A DNA stretch of 64,000 bases from Ferruginibacter sp. (GTDB lineage Bacteria > Bacteroidota > Bacteroidia > Chitinophagales > Chitinophagaceae), in contig JAQBNH010000002.1 in the NCBI GenBank assembly GCA_028288705.1, forward strand, positions 1-64,000. Reading direction: 5' to 3'. The translations under genes were made by a program, and so were the position numbers. Numbering within the stretch: the first letter of the stretch is position 1; each line of letters begins with the position of its first letter. This document shows, in pieces, positions 8,051 to 16,681 of the stretch. The notes below the pieces were generated by a model. That model searched no databases. It was not told the DNA's origin and saw nothing but the letters and a program-made list of their open reading frames with translations.

Positions 8051-8349
8051 GTAATGCTATTGCAACAGTTTTGAATAGCAACAAAGTGGACAAACCCAAA
8101 TTATTTCAATATCAATTTGCAGTCGGACAGGCTGAATTTTCTACAGGATATGTGCTGAAGAATAATAAATCCTTGTATTTAGTCGGGGAACACATTTCAG
8201 ATGCTTGCGAAATATTCAATTCTTACGACGAAGCAAGGGAGTTCAGTATAAAACAAGTCAACGACAATCCGGAAATTGAATGCTACGTGTATGATTACAA
8301 TGAACAAGTGCTTTTCATTTGTGACAAAGATGGAGAACGAAATCTGTAA
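7933..8349 (+). CDS. Hypothetical protein whose N-terminus is encoded by repeat R7
   Basis: ATG at 7933 gives 138 residues, but the first 40 or so come from repeat R7, which is non-coding in its other copies. The part after about residue 46 (SNSNKVDKPKLFQYQF...) looks like a normal small soluble domain rich in aromatic and acidic residues. No ATG lies in frame beyond the repeat; a TTG at 8071 is an alternative start. Either the repeat supplied a new start, or the gene is 5'-truncated. Function unknown. Confidence 0.5.
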   Translation: MGGLITRYLKRFAQEILKIAAINYIWEHYRDPFVRHRVVGNAIATVLNSNKVDKPKLFQYQFAVGQAEFSTGYVLKNNKSLYLVGEHISDACEIFNSYDEAREFSIKQVNDNPEIECYVYDYNEQVLFICDKDGERNL

Positions 8350-8466
8350 CATAATTCTTATTTCATAGCGGTTGATCTGGCTATTCGCCAATGCCTGGGG
8401 TTTGATTTAATTTTGTAATTTCTTTGAGGTAGAGGCATAAGATACATCGACAAGACAATTACCGGC

Positions 8467-8603
8467 CTGGGAAGTAGTGAGTAGGAAATGAGATGCTTAA
8501 TCATACGATTCCTCAACAGGATTTGCACAAGAAAGATTAAAGATTGCGGCAATCAATTATATTTGAGAGCATTGCGGCGTTCCTGGCGTCAAGCATTGCG
8601 TTA
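8467..8603 (+). repeat. R7 spacer repeat, copy 2
   Basis: GGAAGTAGTGAGTAGG...GCGGCAATCAATTATATTTGAGAGCATTGCGGCG...AAGCATTGCGTTAGC. The rest of the 8350-8621 spacer shows no gene. The copy ends 19 bp before the start of the next gene. Confidence 0.7.
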
Positions 8604-8621
8604 GCAGCAGATTAAACCACC

Positions 8622-9152
8622 ATGAGACTACTAATTTATATTTCCATTTTCTTTCCCTTGACAATCTCCGCTCAAGTGGTAAAACCTTATAAAGCGACAC
8701 AAGAAGTTTTAGAAAGATATCCAGTTGACAGCCCTTTGCTAATTAAAAACGCATGGCTTCCAAATGGTCAACAAATTATTAAAGACGGTAACGGCTATCG
8801 AATTTATGACGTTGGAGAAATCCGACGATATCAATACAAGAACGGTGACGCAAATGGAGAGGTATTGTTTTTGGACAGTACTCAAACAAAAGTTTTCACA
8901 AAAGGATATTGTAAAAATGGACAGCCAGATAGTACATGGACAGAGTTTTATGAAACAGGGAAAATAAAAGCGACATATTCTTATAACAATGGGAAAATTG
9001 AAGGAGAATATAAAACTTATTTTGACAACGGACAAATCAAATCAATTGGACTGTATAAAAGTAACTGCCCAGACGGAGAATGGTTGACGTATTTGCAAGA
9101 CGGAAGATTAGATAAAAAGCTCTATTACGAGAAATGTAAAAAACTTTACTAA
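8622..9152 (+). CDS. Secreted MORN-repeat protein (YwqK-like)
   Basis: The protein has 176 residues and a signal peptide (MRLLIYISIFFPLTISAQ). Several MORN-type repeats follow: GEVLFLDSTQTKVFTKGYCK, SYNNGKIEGEYKTYFDNGQ and YKSNCPDGEWLTYLQDGR. The pattern G-x-W/Y-x-x-Y-x-x-G is the one seen in YwqK-type proteins, sometimes annotated as antitoxins in Bacteroidota. No toxin partner is adjacent. Likely a periplasmic or surface protein; role unknown. Confidence 0.8.
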   Translation: MRLLIYISIFFPLTISAQVVKPYKATQEVLERYPVDSPLLIKNAWLPNGQQIIKDGNGYRIYDVGEIRRYQYKNGDANGEVLFLDSTQTKVFTKGYCKNGQPDSTWTEFYETGKIKATYSYNNGKIEGEYKTYFDNGQIKSIGLYKSNCPDGEWLTYLQDGRLDKKLYYEKCKKLY

Positions 9153-9603
9153 CTCAAACCTGCCGCTAACGAAGACATCACTTTTATTAAAAAGAAATTT
9201 GGATTTAAGCTATCGGTAACTTTTTACGGCTCTTGACTTTTTGTCTTAAAAATTATATTAGAAATCCTTTTAAACCGGCTCTGCCGCGAGTGTTCCCCAA
9301 ACCGTTGGCAAATTATAACATCATTCTCCGGGATCACTCGGGTTAGAGACTGGCTCTTGCCAACTTTGCATTTTTTTTGGAATTACCAACCGGCAATAAC
9401 GGCCCTGTACTGTCTGACAACACCGTGCGGTGAGATCAGACATATATTTTTTTAATACTCTTCGGACAATGAATATTATAGATTCCGGCAATCAATTATA
9501 TTTGAGGGCAGGCGGCAGTTTCCGGCGTCAACGAAGAACGTTGCCTGCCATCTTACGGAGACAGCTCAACATTTAGAACATAACTGCAATACATACCCTT
9601 TGA
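9153..9603. other. Spacer with R4-like and R7-like repeats
   Basis: No gene is seen in these 450 bp. The sequence CTCCGGGATCACTCGGG...GAGACTGGCTCTTGCC (about 9325-9365) is R4-like. A short hairpin CACCGTGCGGTG stands at about 9421-9432. From 9477 the core GGCAATCAATTATATTTGAGGG matches R7, followed by GGCGTCAACGAAGAACGTTGCC before the next gene. Confidence 0.5.
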
Positions 9604-11210
9604 ATGACAGACTTTAAACCTGAACCCGCCAATTCGCTGGAAGCCCAGGAGAATACATACACTGCAAAGCTCAAGCATATTGTTCCTACATTTCTGAGCG
9701 TTACTTTTTCATCGGTGATCGGACTTGCACTTTTCCGTTGGCGTTTTTGCATTCAATTTTTGCTGCTTGACATTAAGGAGGAAATCTGGATTTTATGGAT
9801 ACCTCTTATTTTCCCCTGGATACCCATTACCCTTTGGTTGAGACAGCGTTTTAGAGTGTTGACCTTTAAAAAAGAAGAATACAGAAGAAGGTTTTTATTT
9901 CAAATGATTTCCTGGGCAGTAATGACTGCAATGCTTTTTGTATCGCAGGCATACCTTACCACAGCGACAGGTAAACTTCAAACGCTGTCATCAATAAAAG
10001 ATATTGACAAAGTAGAGAAAGCACGTTATTACAAATTTAGCAATTTTACAGTAGCACCATACTATGCAGGTGCTTATACAGATTTCAGAACAAGTGGTAA
10101 GTATAATCAGGATCTGAATTTTGACATTTTCTTTGTAACGCCCATATTAAGTGATACAACAGAACAGGTTAGTTCAACACCAAAACACTGGTATGGAGTA
10201 AAATACCATGAACAAATCAGTAACAAGATTAGCGATGAGGAAAAAGACGAAAAGTATAACACGTTTTACAACGAATGCGTAGAGAAATGGAACGGTTATG
10301 ATTATCATTCCTTAGACCATTTTGAACGAAAGCCAAAGTCAGACGATAGAATACATTTTTTAAAAGCGGTTGAAGCAAGAACAAAGCAGCCAACTGATGA
10401 AAGTTACATTGTTCTTAACCCAATACAAGAAAGCTATGATAAAAGAAATGGTAACAAATTTGCCTGGATTTTTGGCTCGTTTGCTATAGGATTTTCAGTT
10501 CTGCTTTTTGCTTTGATTTTACCTGGCTTCAGTGAAACAGAACGTCAAAGATTTTTGCTAGGCAAAAAACCAAAGCAGGATGATTTGGTTGACATGATGA
10601 ATTACCTTGTTCCAAGAGGAGACCATTATGTAACATCTATAATTATCGACCTGAATATTGTGGTTTTTCTTTTAATGCTGTTTAGTGGCCTTGACATCAT
10701 ATCGCCAAATGGAAAAGAACTTTTGGATTGGGGGGCAAACAGGCGAACAGAAACAACGGGCGGAGAATACTGGCGTTTGTTGACAAGCATGTTTTTGCAT
10801 GGAGGTATTATGCACCTGCTACTTAATATTTTCGGGCTTGTTCTTGCTGCAGTTTTTGTTGAACCAAAACTTGGACGCAAAAATTATTCTATCCTTTATA
10901 TTTTGTCAGGCCTTTGTGGAAGTTTAGCAAGCATTTGCTGGTATCCTGATACAGTAAGTGTTGGAGCATCAGGAGCAATCTTTGGTTTGTACGGTGCAAT
11001 TTTGGGTTGGTTCTTACCAACGCATTTCCAAAAGAGGGCAAGCAGGGAATACTGATTATGATTGGATCTTACGTTCTCATTAATTTGGTATGGGGATTAA
11101 CAGGAGGCATTGACAATGCAGCACATATTGGAGGACTTTTAAGCGGAGCAATTCTAGGGATAATGTTATACAAACTCTCCGGGAACAAAACCAGGAATGC
11201 CCAAGCATAA
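9604..11210 (+). pseudogene. Rhomboid-family protease with large N-terminal extension, frameshifted
   Basis: One frame (9604-11055) encodes two N-terminal membrane segments, a soluble region of about 170 residues (KYNQDLNFDIFFV...), another segment, then the rhomboid core: GGEYWRLLTSMFLHGGIMHLL, conserved for TM1-loop1, and the catalytic Ser in VGASGAIFGLYG. It then stops in QKRASREY. The +1 frame continues from about 11010 with TNAFPKEGKQGILIM and NAAHIGGLLSGA, holding the catalytic His, and ends at 11210. One base missing near 11008-11020 explains this. Ser and His are thus split and no active protease is made unless the ribosome shifts frame or the base is a sequencing error. Full length would be about 535 residues. 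Confidence 0.82.
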
Positions 11211-11279
11211 AGTAAAACCACAGCAATATTCGGTTCAATGCAACATAATTGCTACCCGAAATAAAACCCTTCCCACTCG

Positions 11280-11822
11280 ATGACAGCTTTGAACGACGAA
11301 AAAGAAAAGACATTTGGCATAAGAACATCTCTGCTAATAATAGCTGTTGCAGGAATTGGCTTCAATCTTTACTATAAATACGACAGATACTACCTGGGTG
11401 AGGCACTCATTGAGAAACAAATTATTGTCAAGAACCCACCTGAATACGTAGAAACAGGAAAAGGCGGCACAGACAGATACATACTAGACGGCGAAGCCTA
11501 TAAGTGCAGGTTTTGGATTTCCGAAGGCGGACTATCTATCGTCAGAGACAATGATAGAATTGAACACGAGATAAAGAATATAAAGACAGGCGAAACTATT
11601 ATTTTAAAAGTCCGACAAGCTGACGAGCCCCGCGTGCAAGACGAGTCAGCAAGGTTGAGAGTAATTGAATTATCCACAAGCCGCGAAAAATTAATTAGCG
11701 CAATTGATGTTGAAGCTAAAGACAGAAAATCATATAAAATAAATTTTGGTTTGCCCATTGCTGCCCTGATGATTTGGCTGGTTATTCAACTCAGAAAATT
11801 ACTGAAAGGAAAAAAGGAATGA
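11280..11822 (+). CDS. Hypothetical membrane-anchored protein
   Basis: 180 residues with one hydrophobic segment near the N-terminus (TSLLIIAVAGIGFNLYY), a soluble middle of about 115 residues, and a second segment at the C-terminus (GLPIAALMIWLVIQL) followed by a basic tail (RKLLKGKKE). The middle would face the periplasm. I do not recognise the family. It starts 69 bp after the rhomboid remnant. Confidence 0.65.
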   Translation: MTALNDEKEKTFGIRTSLLIIAVAGIGFNLYYKYDRYYLGEALIEKQIIVKNPPEYVETGKGGTDRYILDGEAYKCRFWISEGGLSIVRDNDRIEHEIKNIKTGETIILKVRQADEPRVQDESARLRVIELSTSREKLISAIDVEAKDRKSYKINFGLPIAALMIWLVIQLRKLLKGKKE

Positions 11823-12229
11823 AGAACAGCAGAGAAAATGCTCTGTACAAAAAAGCATTTGCAAAAGAGTGGCTGACCTCCTTTCCTTGGCGCCGTCCCC
11901 CAAATACCTCTCAAATATAAACCCCTCTCCCTCCTCAAATTACAAATTCTTTTCCCGGGATCACTCGTGTTCGCGAAAGGCAGCCAGTCTGTGACTGGCT
12001 TTTAATGCGCTAACTATCTTTCAACACATAATTTACAAACACTGCGATTCTGTTGAGGTTCCATAACTTCAGTTGCGTGCGATACGCAACAAACCGGGAG
12101 TAATGATCAACCTCCCCAAAACAACTACTTTAAGTTTGACCCAATATAATGATATCGGTTTTTTCTTCTGGTATCCTTAGTTGACAAATAGCAAAGCAAC
12201 GTTTAAGAAATAAAAATTGTCATAGTAGG
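11823..12229. other. Spacer with an R4 hairpin
   Basis: No gene is visible. CCCGGGATCACTCGTG...GGCAGCCAGTCTGTGACTGGCTTTT (11954-12004) is the best R4 copy. CCAGTC-TGT-GACTGG followed by TTTT would work as a weak terminator, although it is over 130 bp from the preceding gene. Confidence 0.55.
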
Positions 12230-12643
12230 ATGAAAACAATATCAACTCTTGCAATTGCAATTTGCGGCCTTTTAATTTTTATCAGTTGTAAAAAGGACAA
12301 GACAACTACCCCTGAAATAAAAGAAGTTCAGGTAAGGGTTGCCAATGCTACATCCTGGACATTTTACAATTGCACAGTTGACCCAACAGGAACGCTATCT
12401 GATAATCCAGGTCCAAATGCCTTTAACTACGGACAAATAAATATTGATACAAATTCGGACTATCATGGGTTTCCAAAAGTTTATAATTATTCCTGGGTTA
12501 GGCTGACAATGAACAATAGAACCTATTATTTAAAATTTTTCGACTATACAGGTGAAACTCCACTCGCAAATGGACGATACACTTATAAGATCACTTACTC
12601 AGCAACAAACGACAGATTGAATTATGAGCTAATTAAGGACTAG
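12230..12643 (+). CDS. Putative lipoprotein, 137 residues
   Basis: It begins MKTISTLAIAICGLLIFISC with a lipobox Cys at residue 20, followed by Lys-rich KKDKTTTPEIKE. The rest is rich in Asn, Tyr and Thr (YNCTVDPTGTLSDNPGPN, NRTYYLKFFDYTGE), suggesting a small beta-sandwich domain of the kind common in Bacteroidota surface lipoproteins. No closer family assignment is possible by eye. Confidence 0.68.
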   Translation: MKTISTLAIAICGLLIFISCKKDKTTTPEIKEVQVRVANATSWTFYNCTVDPTGTLSDNPGPNAFNYGQINIDTNSDYHGFPKVYNYSWVRLTMNNRTYYLKFFDYTGETPLANGRYTYKITYSATNDRLNYELIKD

Positions 12644-12668
12644 AAATAATTCCACCGGCGCTACTATT

Positions 12669-12696
12669 CCCCAAACTGCACAAAGCCCCGACCGTT
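12669..12696 (+). other. Cassette-boundary-like motif
   Basis: CCCCAAACTGCACAAAGCCC then CGACCGTT, 23 bp before a start codon. Nearly the same motif occurs at 26738-26762 before another small gene. It resembles spacer ends seen between small genes in other Bacteroidota, and may be a recombination site; this is inference. Confidence 0.3.
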
Positions 12697-12719
12697 GTAC
12701 AAAATTTTAAACCAGCAGT

Positions 12720-13205
12720 ATGCTTCTAAAGACCCTTTTATTTGCTTCGTTCTTTTATTTGCCATTTGCTGTATTTGGACAAGCCAAAGTATTTGATTTC
12801 CACAAATTGAGATTTTCTTCAAGCACCTGTAATGGAACTTGCCCATCAATTTCAATGAATATTTATGCTGATAAAAAAATAGAATTTTCCAGGATAATTT
12901 ATAAATCAAAAGGTCGGGCGGATACTTCGTTGAGTCACAATTTTAAAGGGCAACTTGAGGAGAGTGAATTTAATTATTTTATTAAACTAATAAATCAAAT
13001 AAATTGGGACACACTTACTGTTGCAAATCTCGATTGTTGTGACGCTCCTATCATAACCATTGCTCTTTCATATGCTCATGAATATAGATTGTATAAATCG
13101 ATGCAAATGCCAGGTTCATTAAATACGCTAATAAGATATTTAACCAATATTGCGGTCACTGCCCGTCTCCCTATATTTCATGGGAAAATATACTTTGAGG
13201 AATAA
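12720..13205 (+). CDS. Secreted DUF6438-like protein
   Basis: 161 residues with a signal peptide (MLLKTLLFASFFYLPFAVFGQ). The block RFSSSTCNGTCPSISMNIYADKK, with CxGxCP followed by a beta strand, is what I associate with DUF6438 proteins. A CC pair at LDCCDAP and a C-terminal helix follow. Function unknown; the cysteines suggest a disulfide-bonded periplasmic domain. It is preceded by the GCACAAAGCC motif. Confidence 0.62.
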   Translation: MLLKTLLFASFFYLPFAVFGQAKVFDFHKLRFSSSTCNGTCPSISMNIYADKKIEFSRIIYKSKGRADTSLSHNFKGQLEESEFNYFIKLINQINWDTLTVANLDCCDAPIITIALSYAHEYRLYKSMQMPGSLNTLIRYLTNIAVTARLPIFHGKIYFEE

Positions 13206-13219
13206 ACTTTATACAACGC

Positions 13220-13372
13220 CGGTTTTGCGTATGGGTGAACTTGTTTTCTTCCCACCATGTCCCTAAGGGTCGGGAGGAAATTTTTAGACCGGACCTTAGG
13301 CATCGGGATTCCACAACCCTTGCTCCGAAACATCGGAATGGTTCTTTTCATCAAGGAAACGAACAATGACGA
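13220..13372 (+). repeat. R1 repeat, 3' part only, diverged
   Basis: GAACTTGTTTTCTTCCCACC...GGAAATTTTTAG...TTCTTTTCATCAAGGAAA matches the 3' half of R1. It replaces the usual inner region with CCCTAAGGGTCGGG and leads straight into R2. Confidence 0.6.
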
Positions 13373-13390
13373 GATTAATGAATTCTCCAT

Positions 13391-13605
13391 TTTTCTTTTT
13401 TGCTTCTCCAAAAAAGAAACAAAAAAAGAGCCCCAAATCGATTACTGCCCGATTTGGGTGGGAGCCCTGATTAAGCTTTTGTGCTACTGTGACTTCAGCA
13501 TTAACAATTCGCACGGCTTGCAACAAGTCAGCAGTGTGCCGCCGTGGTTGCTGTTTTTCACCAACCACCTAAAGGATGTCGCTTTTTCACCTTTTACTTT
13601 TCATC
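13391..13605 (+). repeat. R2 repeat, uninterrupted copy (empty IS110 site) with R8 hairpin
   Basis: This is the intact version of the sequence interrupted at 2828/4122; the corresponding insertion point is between 13420 and 13421, with core AC at 13419-13420. Downstream, CCCAAATCG...CGATTTGGG (about 13432-13458) is a 9-bp stem. At 13544-13568 the R8 hairpin GTGGTTGCTG-TTTTT-CACCAACCAC closes the unit. Confidence 0.85.
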
Positions 13606-13654
13606 TTCCGGGCATCGGAAAGAAAGCGTTAAAAAAATTGACTGGAATGGAGCG
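13606..13654 (+). repeat. R1 repeat, 5' fragment
   Basis: CCGGGCATCGGAAAGAAAGC...AATTGACTGGAATGGAGCG matches the first 45 bases of R1 and then diverges. The remaining spacer to 13830 shows no gene. Confidence 0.65.
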
Positions 13655-13830
13655 TAGCACCCCTCCCAACCTGCCCCTTTCGTGTTAGCCTGTCTCAATT
13701 CCGGTTACTCTTTTTCGCTATAGTAGCGGCTGGCGTTTTATCTACCTTGCCTGAGGCAGATAGTCAGCGCCGTTGACAGACTGGTGATCGCCGATACACC
13801 CTGCATTTTATCCATCAAAAAATAGTTAGC

Positions 13831-15189
13831 ATGATGAAGATTATCATAGTTATGTTCTTGTTGTTCAACACACAAATCAACGCACAGAATATCGGCATTG
13901 GCACGGCTACGCCAAAGGCAAGGTTACATGTGGCAGACAGCAACGTGGTCTTTAGTGCAGCCGGATCAGCCCTGGTCAATCCCGGCAATCCACCCTTATC
14001 CGGTACCGGGAGAAGAATGATGTGGTATGCGGATAAAGCTGCCTTCAGGGTCGGCTATACTTCCGGTACAAAGTGGGATAAATTGTCTGTCGGCAACTAT
14101 TCCTTTGCTTCCGGCTCGGGTTCCATCGCTTCCGGAACCTATTCGATTGCGATGGGCTTAAATAATAATGCCAGCGGCGAATCAAGCCTGGCGCTTGGGC
14201 TTTTTTCAAGTGCAAACAATGATTATTCTTTTTCTATTGGGGCCACCTGCTTGGCAACCGGTTATGGCTCCTCAGCCTTTGGCACCCAGGCCGTGGCCAC
14301 CGGCAGGTATGCGTCAACGTTTGGCTACAATAATATCAGCAAAGCATTTGGCGGCACCGTGGTAGGCATGTTTAATGATGCGTCGGATCTTCCTAACCCG
14401 AATGACACTGCCTCAACCGACCGGATCTTCCAGGTAGGAAATGGTTATTTTGATGAGCTCATCGATGACGAAGTTCGCCGCAATGCGCTCACGGTGTTGC
14501 GCAACGGCAGTACCGGCATTGGCACGACAACGCCAGCCCCCTCCGCGCTCCTCGATATCAGTTCCACCACCAAAGGTTTTTTACCGCCACGCATGGATGC
14601 GAGTCAGCGCAATGCCATTCAATCGCCGGAAGCCGGGCTCACCATTTTCAATACCAGCTCCAAAGCTGTTGAAGTATTTAATGGAACGGCCTGGTCCACA
14701 ACGGCGCATTATATCGGGGAAAGCTATGGCGGCGGCATCGTGTTTTATCTGTATGACAACGGTCAGCATGGGTTGATCGCCGCGCCTGCCGACCAGAATG
14801 CGGGCGTAGCAATCTATTGGTTTTGCTGCCAAGCGGCCGGCACTGGGGCGAAAGCAAATGGCGTGGGAGCAGGTTTTAAAAACACGCTCCTCATCAACGG
14901 CTCCCAGTCTCAGTTTTTAGGCCCGGTAACAAATGCCGCAACGGTTTGCTTTGAATACGCACCTACGGTTGGAGGAGTAACTTATGGAGATTGGTATTTG
15001 CCTTCCAGGCACGAACTCAACTTATTGTTCCTGCAAAGAACCGTAGTTGGCGGTTTTGCTAACGTCGATTACTGGACTTCCTCGGAGATCGACAACAGCT
15101 ATGCCTATGCCCAAAATATGTTTTACGGTTTTCCATCTACGCCTACCAAGGCGACGCTGAACCGGATAAGGGCCATTCGTGGGTTTTAA
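13831..15189 (+). CDS. Secreted adhesin-like protein with head-type repeats and a C-terminal Lcl (DUF1566) domain
   Basis: 452 residues. A signal peptide ([19 protein letters not shown]) is followed by [15 protein letters not shown], the usual opening of Bacteroidota tail-fibre or adhesin-like proteins. Residues about 90-170 hold repeats of the trimeric-autotransporter head kind ([32 protein letters not shown]). A second [21 protein letters not shown] block leads to the Lcl/DUF1566 domain (about 295-452), with [23 protein letters not shown] and a final IRAIRGF. Likely exported to the surface. Start choice: MM, so the second Met is equally possible. It has a shorter paralog at 19897, and both are surrounded by R1/R2/R3 repeats. 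Confidence 0.85.
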   Translation: MMKIIIVMFLLFNTQINAQNIGIGTATPKARLHVADSNVVFSAAGSALVNPGNPPLSGTGRRMMWYADKAAFRVGYTSGTKWDKLSVGNYSFASGSGSIASGTYSIAMGLNNNASGESSLALGLFSSANNDYSFSIGATCLATGYGSSAFGTQAVATGRYASTFGYNNISKAFGGTVVGMFNDASDLPNPNDTASTDRIFQVGNGYFDELIDDEVRRNALTVLRNGSTGIGTTTPAPSALLDISSTTKGFLPPRMDASQRNAIQSPEAGLTIFNTSSKAVEVFNGTAWSTTAHYIGESYGGGIVFYLYDNGQHGLIAAPADQNAGVAIYWFCCQAAGTGAKANGVGAGFKNTLLINGSQSQFLGPVTNAATVCFEYAPTVGGVTYGDWYLPSRHELNLLFLQRTVVGGFANVDYWTSSEIDNSYAYAQNMFYGFPSTPTKATLNRIRAIRGF

Positions 15190-15602
15190 TGCGATTTGTG
15201 AAAAGCACATGTTGGCATACTTGTTTGGAATAAGCGAAGGAATTATATGCCCAGGTTAAAAAAGATAGTTGCCGCCACGAAGACACGAAAACGCAAAGAG
15301 GCACAAGATTGGTGAATGTTTTTCGCCGATCTATTCCCAATACGCTGACGATATGCGAGCCAGTGGGCGCGTTGTTCTTCAACTGAACAGTTTCTTATTT
15401 CATTTCCTCTTTACTTTTTTTCTTGACAAAAAAAGTAACAAAAAAGTCAAGAACAAACGATGTACAGCCCGTTGCTTCAACAGCTATGTGCCAACTGTTG
15501 TGCATAGTAGCCTCGGCATGTATAACTCGTGAAATTATTCAGATAGGTTTTATCCTGATGGCTGCTAACCCGGTATTTAATAATTACGGGTAACGTGTCT
15601 TC
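15190..15602. other. Spacer with a second IS110-target-like site
   Basis: No gene is seen. TTTTTTTCTTGAC...AAAAAAAGTAACAAAAAAG at 15412-15446 has the same layout as the R2 insertion site, with AAC followed by six A and a G (C at 15439). CTTGAC/GTCAAG arms flank it. Confidence 0.45.
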
Positions 15603-15860
15603 ATCCGGGCATCGGAAAGAAAGCGTTAAGAAAATTGACTGCAATGGCGCGTGTAGTCCTTGTAGTTAGCAAACTGTGCAGAGAAAGAAAACAAAAGAAC
15701 AAATGCCCGGCTTTGCTGTTAGCTGGTAAGTCGTACTGCAGTTGGGCGTTGCACTTATGACTGGACTTGTTTTCTTTCCGCCATGAAAGGAAATTTTTAG
15801 CTTTCATTCCGCGGCCCTTGATTTTTGGTTCTTTTCATTAAGGAAAAGAACAAGAGAAAA
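15603..15860 (+). repeat. R1 dispersed repeat, copy 2
   Basis: A full-length copy, almost identical to 16019-16275. The minus strand carries an open frame of 68 codons here and in copy 3, but differences between the copies do not spare amino acids, so I treat it as non-coding. Confidence 0.85.
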
Positions 15861-15917
15861 ATCATGAAATGAATATTTCTTACCAGTTATTTCCTGGACA
15901 AAAAGCTATGTATCGAA

Positions 15918-15942
15918 CCCGTTGGTCGGGAGACCAGACGGG
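15918..15942 (+). repeat. R3 hairpin, copy 1
   Basis: CCCGTTGGTCGGGAGACC then AGACGGG folds as CCCGT/ACGGG and GGTC/GACC around a GGGA (GNRA-type) tetraloop. An A-rich lead (GACAAAAAGCTATG) precedes it, as in the other copies. Confidence 0.75.
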
Positions 15943-16018
15943 GGCTATCTTCGCCATTCGCCGCGCCGTTAGCGTTTAATTCTTTTTCCTTTTTAATTTT
16001 CACTTTTTGCTCTACATC

Positions 16019-16275
16019 ATCTGGGCATCGGAAAGAAAGCGTTAAGAAAATTGACTGTAATGGCGCGTGTAGTCCTTGTAGTTAGCAAACGCTGCAGAGA
16101 AAGAAAACAAAAGAACAAATGCCCGGCTTTGCTATTAGCTGGTAAGTCGTACTGCAGTTGGGGGTTGCACTTATGACTGGACTTGTTTTCTTTCCGCCAT
16201 GAAAGGAAATTTTTAGCTTTCATTACGCAGCCCTTGATTTTTGCTTCTTTTCATCAAGGAAAAGAAGAATAGAGA
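16019..16275 (+). repeat. R1 dispersed repeat, copy 3
   Basis: A full-length copy starting CTGGGCATCGGAAAGAAAGC. With copy 2 it forms a direct repeat with a period of about 416 bp, each unit being R1 followed by R3, which indicates tandem duplication. Confidence 0.85.
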
Positions 16276-16333
16276 GCTCAAGAATTGAATTTTTATCCTT
16301 AATTATTCCCTGAAGAAAAAGTTATTTATCGAA

Positions 16334-16358
16334 CCCGTTGGTCAGGAGACCAGACGGG
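16334..16358 (+). repeat. R3 hairpin, copy 2
   Basis: The same as copy 1 except for the loop AGGA in place of GGGA; both stems are intact. It is preceded by AATTATTCCCTGAAGAAAAAG. Confidence 0.7.
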
Positions 16359-16424
16359 GGCGAGCTTACTGAAATGAATATATTTGTTACTAATTATTTC
16401 CCGGAGGAAAAGATATGTTTCGAA

Positions 16425-16449
16425 CCCGTTGGTCGGGAGACCAGACGGG
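16425..16449 (+). repeat. R3 hairpin, copy 3
   Basis: Identical to copy 1, and 91 bp after copy 2. The lead AATTATTTCCCGGAGGAAAAG matches the lead of copy 2, so a unit of about 90 bp was duplicated. A degenerate R8 hairpin follows at 16509-16533 (ATGGTTGCTGTTTTTCAGGA). The rest up to 16681 shows nothing further. Confidence 0.75.
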
Positions 16450-16681
16450 GGCGGCCTTCCCCAGTGGCGGCATCTTTAGAATTCGCAGCAGGCTGGCAGT
16501 TTGCCGCCATGGTTGCTGTTTTTCAGGAACCACTGATCAAAAAACATTTCTCATAAAAAAGTCCGGGGTTTTATTAACTTAGTCATGGCCCCGCTAAAAA
16601 CACGATCATCGAAGCATAGCCAGGGCCGTAAAGTCCGGATCCGGTGTTTCCATACACGCCAGGCGGACCAACCAACACTAC

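Noticed and set aside
11005..11025. Programmed frameshift in the rhomboid gene
   Set aside because: No slippery heptamer or following stem was seen. A single-base loss or sequence error is simpler.
15601..16223. 68-codon open frames on the minus strand in two R1 copies, nearly identical
   Set aside because: They follow from the near identity of the repeat. The few differences mostly change the amino acid, and the frame is broken in the copies at 2522 and 19321.
15918..16449. R3 units as a CRISPR array
   Set aside because: Only three copies close together, with spacings of 416 and 91 bp, and the spacers are themselves repeated. No cas genes.
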